Positions 1-5,496 of a stretch of 6,569 bases of DNA are shown here, one piece after another (within the stretch, counting starts at the first letter, position 1; each line of letters begins with the position of its first letter). The stretch lies in assembly GCA_902795905.1 (NCBI GenBank), contig CADBMY010000067.1:1-6569 (forward strand), in the 5' to 3' direction. Below the pieces are notes generated by a model, which was not told the DNA's origin, did not search any database, and saw only the letters and a list, made by a program, of their open reading frames with translations. The translations under genes and the position numbers were made by a program. This DNA comes from an uncultured Erysipelotrichaceae bacterium (GTDB taxonomy: Bacteria > Bacillota_I > Bacilli_A > Erysipelotrichales > Erysipelotrichaceae).

Positions 1-141
1 GGAGTTGAATTTCTGATAAACGTACAGGTGAACGATCGATAGAAAGGTGATCAGTTGTTGCTGCTGGCTTCCGGACAGCTCCGGATCTGCACACGTTTCT
101 GAAGACTGTGCGTACAATGAATAAAAAGTGAAGAGAAGGAC
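1..141. other. Unassigned upstream stretch, possible end of a preceding gene
   Basis: No gene can be supported here. On the plus strand one frame is open from the window edge to a TAG at 40-42 (13 codons). A second is open from about 51 to a TGA at 129-131, and a third from about 32 to a TAA at 122-124. The minus strand also has an open frame through most of the stretch. Any of these could be the tail or head of a neighbour outside the window, but none has a recognisable motif. A small inverted repeat, CCGGA and TCCGG, is present near 71-84 without a following T-run, so it is not a convincing terminator. Confidence 0.3.
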
Positions 142-170
142 TTGCACAATTCAAAAGGGTATGCTATATT
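142..170 (+). promoter_or_regulatory. Sigma-A-type promoter of the tRNA operon
   Basis: TTGCAC (142-147) and TATATT (165-170) are separated by exactly 17 bp, and TGC just before the -10 adds an extended -10 element. Transcription would start near 177, about 30 nt before tRNA-Ser. The near-consensus form fits a strongly expressed stable-RNA operon. A short hairpin (AAATCT 184-189, AGATTT 193-198) lies in the transcribed leader. Confidence 0.8.
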
Positions 171-207
171 ATGTAAGCACTAAAAATCTTACAGATTTGG
201 CAGCTGT

Positions 208-298
208 GAAGAAGTACTCAAGAGGTCGAAGAGGTGCCCCTGCTAAGGGCATAGGTCGGGTAACCGGCGCGAGGGTTCAAATCCCTCCTTCTTCGCCA
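208..298 (+). tRNA. tRNA-Ser (anticodon GCT)
   Basis: This is a class II tRNA of 91 nt with a long variable arm. Acceptor strands GAAGAAG (208-214) and CTTCTTC (288-294) pair perfectly. The anticodon stem is TGCCC/GGGCA, with a seven-base loop (240-246) holding anticodon GCT at 242-244, which reads AGC and AGU serine codons. The T stem is GAGGG/CCCTC around TTCAAAT (276-282). The discriminator base is G295 and CCA is encoded at 296-298. It is the first gene of a three-tRNA operon. Confidence 0.97.
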
Positions 299-303
299 GA
301 TAC

Positions 304-379
304 GGTTCCGTGGTGTAGCGGTTAACATGCCTCCCTGTCACGGAGGAGATCGCGAGTTCGATTCTCGTCGGAACCGCCA
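304..379 (+). tRNA. tRNA-Asp (anticodon GTC)
   Basis: This 76-nt class I tRNA starts 5 nt after tRNA-Ser. Acceptor strands GGTTCCG (304-310) and CGGAACC (369-375) pair fully. The anticodon stem is CCTCC/GGAGG, with loop 335-341 and anticodon GTC at 337-339, which reads GAC and GAU. The T arm has loop TTCGATT (357-363). The discriminator is G376 and CCA is encoded at 377-379. Confidence 0.97.
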
Positions 380-381
380 TT

Positions 382-455
382 GCGAGTGTAGTTCAATGGT
401 AGAACGCCACCTTGCCAAGGTGGACACGGGAGTTCAATTCTCCTCACTCGCTCCA
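382..455 (+). tRNA. tRNA-Gly (anticodon GCC)
   Basis: This 74-nt class I tRNA starts 2 nt after tRNA-Asp, so the precursor must be processed at very tight junctions. Acceptor strands GCGAGTG (382-388) and CACTCGC (445-451) pair fully. The anticodon stem is CCACC/GGTGG, with loop 412-418 and anticodon GCC at 414-416, which reads GGC and GGU. The T loop is TTCAATT (433-439). The discriminator is T452, usual for bacterial tRNA-Gly, and CCA is encoded at 453-455. Confidence 0.97.
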
Positions 456-466
456 TTAGTGTAAAT

Positions 467-490
467 ACCGCAGTAATGCGGTTTTTTCTT
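467..490 (+). terminator. Intrinsic terminator of the tRNA operon
   Basis: ACCGCA (467-472), a GTAA tetraloop (473-476) and TGCGGT (477-482) form a 6-bp stem followed by a run of T residues (482-487). It begins 11 nt after the CCA of tRNA-Gly and closes the operon before the aldo/keto reductase gene. Confidence 0.85.
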
Positions 491-564
491 TATACTGATA
501 TAGGATAGAGTATGGTACTGTATGCGCAGTTCTGATACCTTGGCAGAGGATACGGGAGGAAAGT

Positions 565-1749
565 ATGAAATACAGACAGGATCGTTACGGTGAGAAGATC
601 TCACTGCTTGGCTATGGTTGTATGCGTTTTTCCAAGAAAGGAACCGGGATTGATATCGATAAGACAGAGAAGGAGATCCTGCGGGCTGTAGAGCTGGGTA
701 TAAACTATTTTGATACAGCATATATCTACGGCGGTTCCGAAGCAGCTCTGGGAGAGATCCTTGCAAGGAATAACCTGCGTGACAAGGTAAATATCGCGAC
801 CAAACTGCCGCAGTATCTGATCGGTAACAGAGCTGCTCTGGACCGCTTCTTCAATGAAGAACTGAGCAGGCTGAAGACAGATCATGTAGATTATTATCTG
901 ATGCATATGTTAACGGATATCGAAGCCTGGAATAACCTGAAGAAAAACGGTATCGAGGAGTGGATCAGTGAACAGAAGAAAGCCGGCAGGATACGCAATA
1001 TCGGTTTCTCCTTCCATGGCAATACACCGATGTTTCTGCAGATCCTGAATGCCTATGACTGGGATTTCTGTCAGATCCAGTACAACTACATGGATGAAGT
1101 CTCACAGGCCGGACGCGCCGGTCTTCTGGCAGCCCATGAGAAGGGTATCCCGGTAGTGATCATGGAGCCTCTGCGCGGCGGTAAACTGGTGGATCTCTTG
1201 CCGGCAGAAGCGAAGAATCTGATCGCATCTTCGCCGAAGAAGTACAGTCCTGCCGAACTGGCATTCCGCTGGCTGTTTGATCAGCCGGAAGTAACATGCG
1301 TGCTTTCGGGAATGAATTCACTGGCCATGGTAGAAGAAAACTGCCGTATCGCATCCGACAGTGAACCGGGTATGCTCAAAGAAGAAGACTTTGCGCTGAT
1401 CAGCAAAGTAAAAGAGATCATCAACAGCAGGATCAAGGTAGGATGTACCGGCTGCGGCTACTGTATGCCGTGTCCGCAGGGAGTAGATATTCCCGGGGCT
1501 TTCCGTGCCTATAATGCGATGTATACGGAGGGTAAGTTTGCCGGCAGATTCGAGTATGCACAGGTCGTCGGTCTGCGCAAGGAGAAGGCATTCCCCTCAC
1601 AATGCATTGCATGCGGCAAGTGCGAGAAACACTGTCCCCAAGGCATACATATCATTGAAAAACTGAAAAACGCAGATAAGGCACTGAGACCGCTTCCGTT
1701 CAAGATAGGAATTGAGGCAGCCCGCAGATTTATCCTGAAGACGAAATAA
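565..1749 (+). CDS. Aldo/keto reductase with C-terminal two-cluster ferredoxin domain
   Basis: This 394-residue protein is predicted to be a cytosolic NAD(P)H-linked oxidoreductase of the aldo/keto reductase superfamily; its substrate is unknown. The N-terminal TIM barrel (about 1-285) keeps the usual catalytic tetrad: Asp50 and Tyr55 in FDTAYIYG, Lys80 in ATKLP, and His114 in YLMH. The C-terminal part carries two cysteine motifs typical of 4Fe-4S binding. The first is CxxCxxCxxCP at Cys294, 297, 300 and 303. The second is CxxCxxCxxxCP at Cys347, 350, 353 and 357. Proteins with this architecture are common in anaerobic Firmicutes, and electron transfer through the clusters is inferred. The ATG is preceded by GGGAGGA (554-560) four bases upstream, which fixes the start. 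It appears monocistronic, lying between the tRNA terminator and a hairpin at 1754-1779. I see no convincing promoter in 491-550. Confidence 0.9.
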   Translation: MKYRQDRYGEKISLLGYGCMRFSKKGTGIDIDKTEKEILRAVELGINYFDTAYIYGGSEAALGEILARNNLRDKVNIATKLPQYLIGNRAALDRFFNEELSRLKTDHVDYYLMHMLTDIEAWNNLKKNGIEEWISEQKKAGRIRNIGFSFHGNTPMFLQILNAYDWDFCQIQYNYMDEVSQAGRAGLLAAHEKGIPVVIMEPLRGGKLVDLLPAEAKNLIASSPKKYSPAELAFRWLFDQPEVTCVLSGMNSLAMVEENCRIASDSEPGMLKEEDFALISKVKEIINSRIKVGCTGCGYCMPCPQGVDIPGAFRAYNAMYTEGKFAGRFEYAQVVGLRKEKAFPSQCIACGKCEKHCPQGIHIIEKLKNADKALRPLPFKIGIEAARRFILKTK

Positions 1750-1753
1750 AAAG

Positions 1754-1779
1754 AGCTGTACAGCATAAACTGTACAGCT
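1754..1779. terminator. Bidirectional terminator between convergent genes
   Basis: AGCTGTACAG (1754-1763), loop CATAAA (1764-1769) and CTGTACAGCT (1770-1779) make a perfect 10-bp stem. It begins 5 nt after the reductase stop and ends 7 nt short of the deoD stop codon. In the minus direction the stem is followed by CTTTTTATTT, a good U-tract. In the plus direction it is followed by TTCTTC, a weaker one. It probably serves both genes, and deoD more strongly. Confidence 0.85.
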
Positions 1780-1786
1780 TTCTTCA

Positions 1787-2494
1787 TTACTCGGCAGCTT
1801 CAAGAGCGATCTTCATCATATTGGTGAAGGATTTCTGTCTCTCCTCGGCAGTAGTGATCTCAGGGGTCACAAAACTGTCGGAGATAGTCAGCAGACAGGC
1901 AGCCTTCTTACCAAGCACTCTGGCATTGTGGAACAGAGCGAAACTCTCCATCTCTACGGCAACACAGTGCTTCTCATCACGTACTGCGTTCAGGTAGTCG
2001 GTTCCTTCATGATAGAAGACATCACTGCTGTGGATGACACCTTCGTGCAGAGGAATATCCAGGGCTTTGGCGGCAGCTCTCAGCCTGTCATTCAGATCTT
2101 CGGAAGGATACAGGGTATCGGCAGTCTCCCCGTTCTGGACCCTGGCAAACGAAGATTCAGAGTATGCGGCAGAAGCGAGGACGACATCATACAGCTTCAG
2201 ATCTGCTGTATACGCTCCTGCAGAACCAATGCGGATGATCGCATCGACATCGTAGAACTTAAATAATTCATAGGAATAGATACCGATACTGGGCATTCCC
2301 ATGCCGGAAGCCATGACGGATACAGGCTTTCCCTTGTATGTACCTGTATAGCCAAGTACGTTTCTTACACTGGTCACCAGTTCGGCATTCTCCAGAAATG
2401 TTTCGGCAATGAATTTGGCGCGTAACGGATCACCCGGCATCAATACTGTTTTTGCGATCTGACCTTTCTCAGCACCATTATGAGGTGTAGACAT
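1787..2494 (-). CDS. deoD: DeoD-type purine nucleoside phosphorylase
   Basis: This enzyme phosphorolytically cleaves purine (deoxy)ribonucleosides to free base and (deoxy)ribose 1-phosphate in the cytosol, as part of purine salvage. It closely matches the hexameric, high-molecular-mass class typified by E. coli DeoD. From the chosen start, His5, Gly21, Arg25, Arg44, Arg88, Ser91, the EME triad at 181-183, Asp206 and Arg219 fall where the phosphate, ribose and base-binding residues are expected. The family signatures MPGDPLRAKF, GTYKG and TTAEERQ are plain. The longest frame begins eight codons earlier (ATG at 2518). That ATG lacks a ribosome site and overlaps a TATAAT box, so I prefer the ATG at 2494, which gives 235 residues and the standard STPHNGAEKG N-terminus. 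An AAGGA-containing stretch lies about 10 nt before it. It is separated from ddl upstream by a terminator. Confidence 0.95.
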   Translation of the reverse strand: MSTPHNGAEKGQIAKTVLMPGDPLRAKFIAETFLENAELVTSVRNVLGYTGTYKGKPVSVMASGMGMPSIGIYSYELFKFYDVDAIIRIGSAGAYTADLKLYDVVLASAAYSESSFARVQNGETADTLYPSEDLNDRLRAAAKALDIPLHEGVIHSSDVFYHEGTDYLNAVRDEKHCVAVEMESFALFHNARVLGKKAACLLTISDSFVTPEITTAEERQKSFTNMMKIALEAAE

Positions 2495-2516
2495 ATTATC
2501 ACCATCCTTTTCTTTC

Positions 2517-2545
2517 ATTATAGTGTACGGAAAAAAAGGGGTGAA
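2517..2545 (-). promoter_or_regulatory. Probable deoD promoter
   Basis: On the minus strand TTCACC (2545-2540) and TATAAT (2522-2517) are spaced by 17 bp. The -10 is consensus and the -35 matches four of six bases. Transcription would begin near 2510, about 16 nt before the ATG at 2494. The -35 lies inside the ddl terminator stem, so the two signals share DNA. This placement also argues against the upstream ATG at 2518, which would precede the transcript start. Confidence 0.6.
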
Positions 2546-2565
2546 GTTATTTCTTCACACCCTTT
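2531..2565 (-). terminator. Intrinsic terminator of ddl
   Basis: Read on the minus strand, AAAGGG, a bulged T and GTGAAG pair with CTTCAC and CCCTTT around a six-base AAATAA loop. A run of seven T residues (2537-2531) overlaps the end of the stem. The ddl stop codon TAA (2549-2547) sits in the loop, so the last sense codons form the ascending arm. It should separate ddl transcripts from deoD. Confidence 0.85.
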
Positions 2566-3725
2566 GTGCCTTCGCTGTATGTCTCAAGCAGGTTTGTATC
2601 GTAAGAGAATATCATGCGGTCACGTCTGCGCTTGCGGTCAAGGGCAATACGCACCAGTTCATCCATCAGCTGCGGGAAGGTAAGTCCGCTCTCTGTCCAG
2701 AGATAGAATGCCAGGGAACCGGGGATCGTATTGATCTCATTGACATAGATCGTCTTTGTCTCAGCATCCATCATGAAGTCAATGCGGCATACACCGGAAG
2801 CCCCAAGTACCTTGAATGTCTGCAGGGCAAGCTTCTGAATATACTCAGTTGTCGCTTCATCCAGAGGAGCAGGAACGATACGCTTGGTGCTGGCCATACC
2901 CTTGGATGATCCGCCTTTGGCATTGGACTGATATTTATCCTTGAAGTTCAGCAGTTCGTTGGAGGAACCGACTTCTTCAAGAACACTGACTCTGGCACTG
3001 AAGCAGTCACCCAGAACGGAAGCGTTGATCTCACGCATCGGCTTGACCACTTTCTCGGTGATGACTTTGAAATCGTGCTGGCGTGCTTCTTCAAAGGCTT
3101 CCATATACTCTTCATCATTGTGGGCAATACTGATACCTACACTGGAACCTGTACATGCCGGTTTAACGATGACCGGATAGATCAGTTTGCGTACTTTGCG
3201 CAGTACTTCATCGGGATGTTCATCCATCTCATGTCCGTAGACCCAGAACCAGTTGGTGATCGGCAGCCCGTTATCATGCAGGATATGTTTCTGCAGGACT
3301 TTATCCTGTCCGACAGCAGCACTGATCACATCACACCCGGCGTAGGGCAGACGAAGCATCTCCAGATAGCCCTGGATCGTGCCGTCTTCACCGTTGGTGC
3401 CGTGCATTGCCAGGATGGCCGCGTCGACAGTGCCGAGTTCCTTCTTGCCGAAGAGAGATGTCTTCACGGGTTTGATCACGACATTCTGATCGATCTGGAC
3501 AAGATCGATCTGTGTGATCTGAGAGATAAGAGTATTCAGGTTCCTGTAATTCTTCATGTCCAGAAGAAGCGGAGAAGTATACATTTTGCGGTCCTTGGCA
3601 ACATAGACAGGGATCACATTATATTTCTCGGGATCGAGTGCTGCGATAGCCTGATGACCGGTAATAATACTGACCTCATGCTCGACAGACTCACCACCGA
3701 AGAATACCGCTATATTCAGTTTCAT
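2547..3725 (-). CDS. ddl: D-alanine--D-alanine ligase
   Basis: This 392-residue ATP-grasp ligase joins two D-alanines for the peptidoglycan pentapeptide precursor in the cytosol. The N-terminal motif FGGESVEHEVS carries the family's conserved Glu15. HGTNGEDGTIQG (about 108-119) is the family signature. VKPACTGSSVGI (188-198) lies in the ATP-grasp core. RIDFMMD (314-320) and NEINTIPG (329-336) supply the metal-binding Asp and Glu/Asn. The Lys-Tyr pair of the omega loop is present (K264, Y265). After it the loop runs about 20 residues, rich in Ser, Gly and Lys, before PAPLD, longer than in E. coli DdlB. There is also a basic C-terminal tail of roughly 30 residues, making the protein longer than the usual 300-360. 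The substrate is assumed to be D-Ala-D-Ala; a D-Ala-D-X variant cannot be excluded. The ATG has GGAGGT six bases upstream. Confidence 0.93.
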   Translation of the reverse strand: MKLNIAVFFGGESVEHEVSIITGHQAIAALDPEKYNVIPVYVAKDRKMYTSPLLLDMKNYRNLNTLISQITQIDLVQIDQNVVIKPVKTSLFGKKELGTVDAAILAMHGTNGEDGTIQGYLEMLRLPYAGCDVISAAVGQDKVLQKHILHDNGLPITNWFWVYGHEMDEHPDEVLRKVRKLIYPVIVKPACTGSSVGISIAHNDEEYMEAFEEARQHDFKVITEKVVKPMREINASVLGDCFSARVSVLEEVGSSNELLNFKDKYQSNAKGGSSKGMASTKRIVPAPLDEATTEYIQKLALQTFKVLGASGVCRIDFMMDAETKTIYVNEINTIPGSLAFYLWTESGLTFPQLMDELVRIALDRKRRRDRMIFSYDTNLLETYSEGTKGVKK

Positions 3726-3731
3726 ACGTGT

Positions 3732-3756
3732 ACCTCCGAATATATTACATATTATA
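3732..3756 (-). promoter_or_regulatory. ddl -10 box and ribosome binding site
   Basis: On the minus strand TATAAT (3756-3751) predicts a transcript start near 3744, and GGAGGT (3737-3732) lies six bases before the ddl ATG. No good -35 is seen at 16-18 bp spacing (CGGGCA at 17 bp matches three of six bases), so the promoter may be weak or assisted. Confidence 0.55.
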
Positions 3757-3826
3757 ACGAATAATCCGGAAAATGCCCGTGAAAGCAGTGTGTAAATGTA
3801 TACGGCATATCAGGATAAATTATTAT

Positions 3827-3853
3827 GTTGCATAAATATGAAATATGTGCAAC
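3827..3853. repeat. Imperfect 27-bp dyad upstream of the recombinase -10
   Basis: Outer arms GTTGCA (3827-3832) and TGCAAC (3848-3853) are exact inverted copies. Across each 13-base half, 10 positions are symmetric about the centre at 3840. The dyad covers the likely -35 hexamer of the recombinase promoter, so a protein bound here could repress it. The size also suits the paired half-sites bound by small serine recombinases, though the odd length with a single central base is not the classic form. The function is inference. Confidence 0.45.
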
Positions 3854-3866
3854 TTTACGTTATAAT
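3838..3866 (+). promoter_or_regulatory. Probable promoter of the recombinase gene
   Basis: TATAAT (3861-3866) is a consensus -10. ATGAAA (3838-3843), 17 bp upstream, matches four of six -35 bases. Transcription would start near 3873, giving a leader of about 120 nt before the GTG at 3996. The -35 lies at the centre of the 27-bp dyad, which suggests regulated expression. Confidence 0.55.
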
Positions 3867-3872
3867 ATAAAC

Positions 3873-3995
3873 ATGAATACACTGAAGATTACCAACAACA
3901 GTAATGATTATCCTGATCTTTCGATATTTGTCTGCGGTATGATGGTCTGTGAACCGGATATGAGCTACGGTGGGATCCTGTCGGAGGATACAAAG
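3873..3995 (+). other. Open leader resembling an AraC-family N-terminus
   Basis: From the ATG at 3873 this stretch reads as 41 codons in the same frame as the recombinase, without a stop. Its translation contains YPDLSIFVCG, then CEPDMSYGG. To my recollection this resembles the first 30 or so residues of many Firmicute AraC-type regulators, which continue with a SYGPAxRDHYLIHY-like stretch in the cupin domain. Here the likeness ends at SYGG. No Shine-Dalgarno precedes 3873, 3939, 3942 or 3960, and the predicted transcript start coincides with the 3873 ATG. It may therefore be an untranslated remnant, or a leaderless N-terminal extension of the recombinase. No remainder of an AraC gene is visible in the window. 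Confidence 0.4.
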
Positions 3996-4595
3996 GTGAG
4001 AAATATCTACGGATATGTCAGGGTCAGCTCGGCAGATCAGAATGAGGCGAGGCAGATGATCGCCATGCGCGAGCAGGAAGTCCCTGAAAAGAATATCTAC
4101 ATAGATAAACAATCCGGCAAAGATTTTAACAGACCAAACTACAGGAAGTTACTGCGAAAGCTTCGAAAAGACGATCTCCTGTATATTAAGAGTATTGACC
4201 GTCTCGGACGCGATTACGCTGAGATACAGGAGCAGTGGCAGTATATCGTCAAAACAAAAAAGGCCAATATTGTTGTACTGGACAACCCGCTTCTTGATAC
4301 ACGGCGCGGCAGAGACCTGATCGGTACGTTTCTGAGCGATATCGTTCTTCAGGTACTTTCGTTTGTGGCAGAAAACGAGAGGAATAACATCCGCCAGAGA
4401 CAGGCGGAAGGGATTGCGGCAGCCAGAGAAAGAGGTGTGAAGTTCGGCAGACCGCCAAAACCGCTTCCGGCGTCTTTTGAACAGGCTTATACACTGTGGA
4501 ATAAAGGAGTGCTGTCAGTACGAAAAGCAGCCGCATTCTGCGGGATCACTCCCGGAACATTCTATTACCATGCCAGAAAAAGAAAGGAAAACTGA
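3996..4595 (+). CDS. Small serine recombinase (resolvase/invertase family)
   Basis: This 199-residue site-specific recombinase belongs to the resolvase/invertase family. It should cut and rejoin DNA through a serine-phosphate link as a tetramer on paired sites. The catalytic domain opens with IYGYVRVSS: Ser11 is the nucleophile and Arg9 matches Arg8 of gamma-delta resolvase. The conserved arginines of IDRLGRD are Arg69 and Arg72. The long helix has ENERNNIRQRQAEG. FGRPPKP links to a C-terminal helix-turn-helix (about 152-195) with the KAAAFCGITPGTFYYHA recognition part. The frame stays open upstream to an ATG at 3825. That ATG lies before the predicted promoter, so I choose the GTG at 3996, which has GGAGGA seven bases upstream and gives the usual family N-terminus and length. 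Close relatives are widespread in gut Firmicutes, but their targets are mostly unknown. No matching pair of long recombination sites is certain here. Confidence 0.88.
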   Translation: MRNIYGYVRVSSADQNEARQMIAMREQEVPEKNIYIDKQSGKDFNRPNYRKLLRKLRKDDLLYIKSIDRLGRDYAEIQEQWQYIVKTKKANIVVLDNPLLDTRRGRDLIGTFLSDIVLQVLSFVAENERNNIRQRQAEGIAAARERGVKFGRPPKPLPASFEQAYTLWNKGVLSVRKAAAFCGITPGTFYYHARKRKEN

Positions 4596-4597
4596 CA

Positions 4598-4715
4598 GAG
4601 GAGGAACACGGATACTGTTGGAAATGTGTACTTAACAGATAAACTGATATCACAGGGTATTCTATCACAGCTCCTTAGGAAAAAGCGCATTACTTCGGCT
4701 TTGTATTCTTCGTGA
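4598..4715 (+). pseudogene. Decayed small gene after the recombinase
   Basis: A strong ribosome site, GAGGAGG (4598-4604), lies just after the recombinase stop but has no usable start. The codon seven bases on is ATA (4612-4614), in a frame that ends after seven codons. From the GTG at 4626 another frame gives 29 codons to a TGA at 4713-4715, reading YLTDKLISQGILSQLLRKK then RITSALYSS. This is amphipathic and helical and recalls the short SHOCT-like segment with its GLIT turn, found in small proteins of Firmicutes. A lost start plus a frameshift would explain the pieces, as would a very short real peptide. The resemblance is from memory, so confidence is low. Confidence 0.3.
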
Positions 4716-4786
4716 GACCGGTATGTCAACGGTGTTTAAGAAGTACACTTAGCAAACAAACCTGCGCTGAACTAAAGGAGAAAGAC

Positions 4787-5458
4787 ATGCCGGAAGTAGA
4801 AACAGGAACGTGCAGATGCGCGCTCTGCGGACATCGATATAAATATGCGTATCTGGCAGACTGTGCGGAGATAACGATGCCGGATACAGATCTTCGCCCG
4901 GCAATGATGAAACGGGTAACCATGGATCTCTGGACACATACCTGTCCTGTCTGCGGGTTTATCGAAAGAGATGACAATATACCGCAGGAACCGCTGCCGA
5001 AGGAGAAGATACGCCGTATCATGCGCTCCTCTGCATATACGAAGAACAGTGGACTGCCTGCGCTTGCGGAGACATTCATCAGAGAGGGAATGCTCAGGGA
5101 AGCCTGTAATGATCCGTATGCATATCAGAGTATTCTGCAGGCAGCCTGGGTATGTGATGATGATCCTTCTGCTGAAGATGAATCTGCAGATCTGCGCAGA
5201 AGAGCTCTGCAGATGATCGAAGACAGCAATCCTTCGTTTCGTACTGAAATACAGGTGATACTGCAGTATGCGGATATGCTGAGAAGAATCGGTGAGTTCG
5301 AACGGACAGCAGTTTTCTGCCGAAATGTACAAGTGGATAATACTGAACTTCGAAAAGTGCTGGAACTGCAGATGTCATTAGCCGAAGGAAAAATCAGCGG
5401 CGGAGGCTATACACTTCGTGATGCGGGGATAAACAGTCTTGATTTCTTTACTGGTTAG
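4787..5458 (+). CDS. Zinc-ribbon and helical-repeat protein, DUF2225-like
   Basis: This 223-residue, probably cytosolic protein has no known function. The N-terminal part has two cysteine pairs, CALC (Cys11, Cys14) and CPVC (Cys53, Cys56), with TDLRP and DLWTHTCPVCGF between and around them. That is the spacing of a split zinc ribbon. From about 95 onward it is helical: a YAYQSILQAAWVCDDD segment, an acidic ADLRRRALQMIEDSNP segment, then YADMLRRIGEFERTAVFCRNV, which resembles a TPR hairpin. This order recalls the DUF2225 family of Firmicutes, with moderate confidence. The frame could begin at a GTG at 4712. The ATG at 4787, with AAAGGAG (4774-4780) six bases before it, is clearly better. It ends 38 nt before the patatin gene, so the two may be cotranscribed. 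No convincing promoter is seen in 4716-4773. Confidence 0.7.
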   Translation: MPEVETGTCRCALCGHRYKYAYLADCAEITMPDTDLRPAMMKRVTMDLWTHTCPVCGFIERDDNIPQEPLPKEKIRRIMRSSAYTKNSGLPALAETFIREGMLREACNDPYAYQSILQAAWVCDDDPSAEDESADLRRRALQMIEDSNPSFRTEIQVILQYADMLRRIGEFERTAVFCRNVQVDNTELRKVLELQMSLAEGKISGGGYTLRDAGINSLDFFTG

Positions 5459-5496
5459 AGAATACAAACCTGTAAACCGTGATAGAATGATTACTG

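Noticed and set aside
128..325. Plus-strand open frame of 65 codons
   Set aside because: It runs through the tRNA promoter, all of tRNA-Ser and into tRNA-Asp, has no protein motif, and reads tRNA sequence as codons.
208..455. tRNA genes as an attachment site for an integrated element
   Set aside because: No repeat of a tRNA 3' end is seen elsewhere in the window, the recombinase is over 3 kb away behind housekeeping genes, and it is of the small serine type.
3075..3764. Plus-strand open frame of 229 codons
   Set aside because: It lies almost wholly antisense to ddl, which has clear family motifs. The frame has no recognisable domain or ribosome site.
4648..4670. Direct repeat TATCACAG at 4648-4655 and 4663-4670
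   Set aside because: The spacing is exactly five codons and falls in the helical peptide frame (ISQ and LSQ), so it is explained by that frame. It is too short to call a recombination site.
4681..4702. Possible terminator AAAGC/GCTTT after the recombinase
   Set aside because: There are only five pairs around a long loop, and no T-run follows.
4772..5332. Minus-strand open frame of 186 codons
   Set aside because: It is antisense to the zinc-ribbon gene, lacks family motifs, and is one of several overlapping shadows there.
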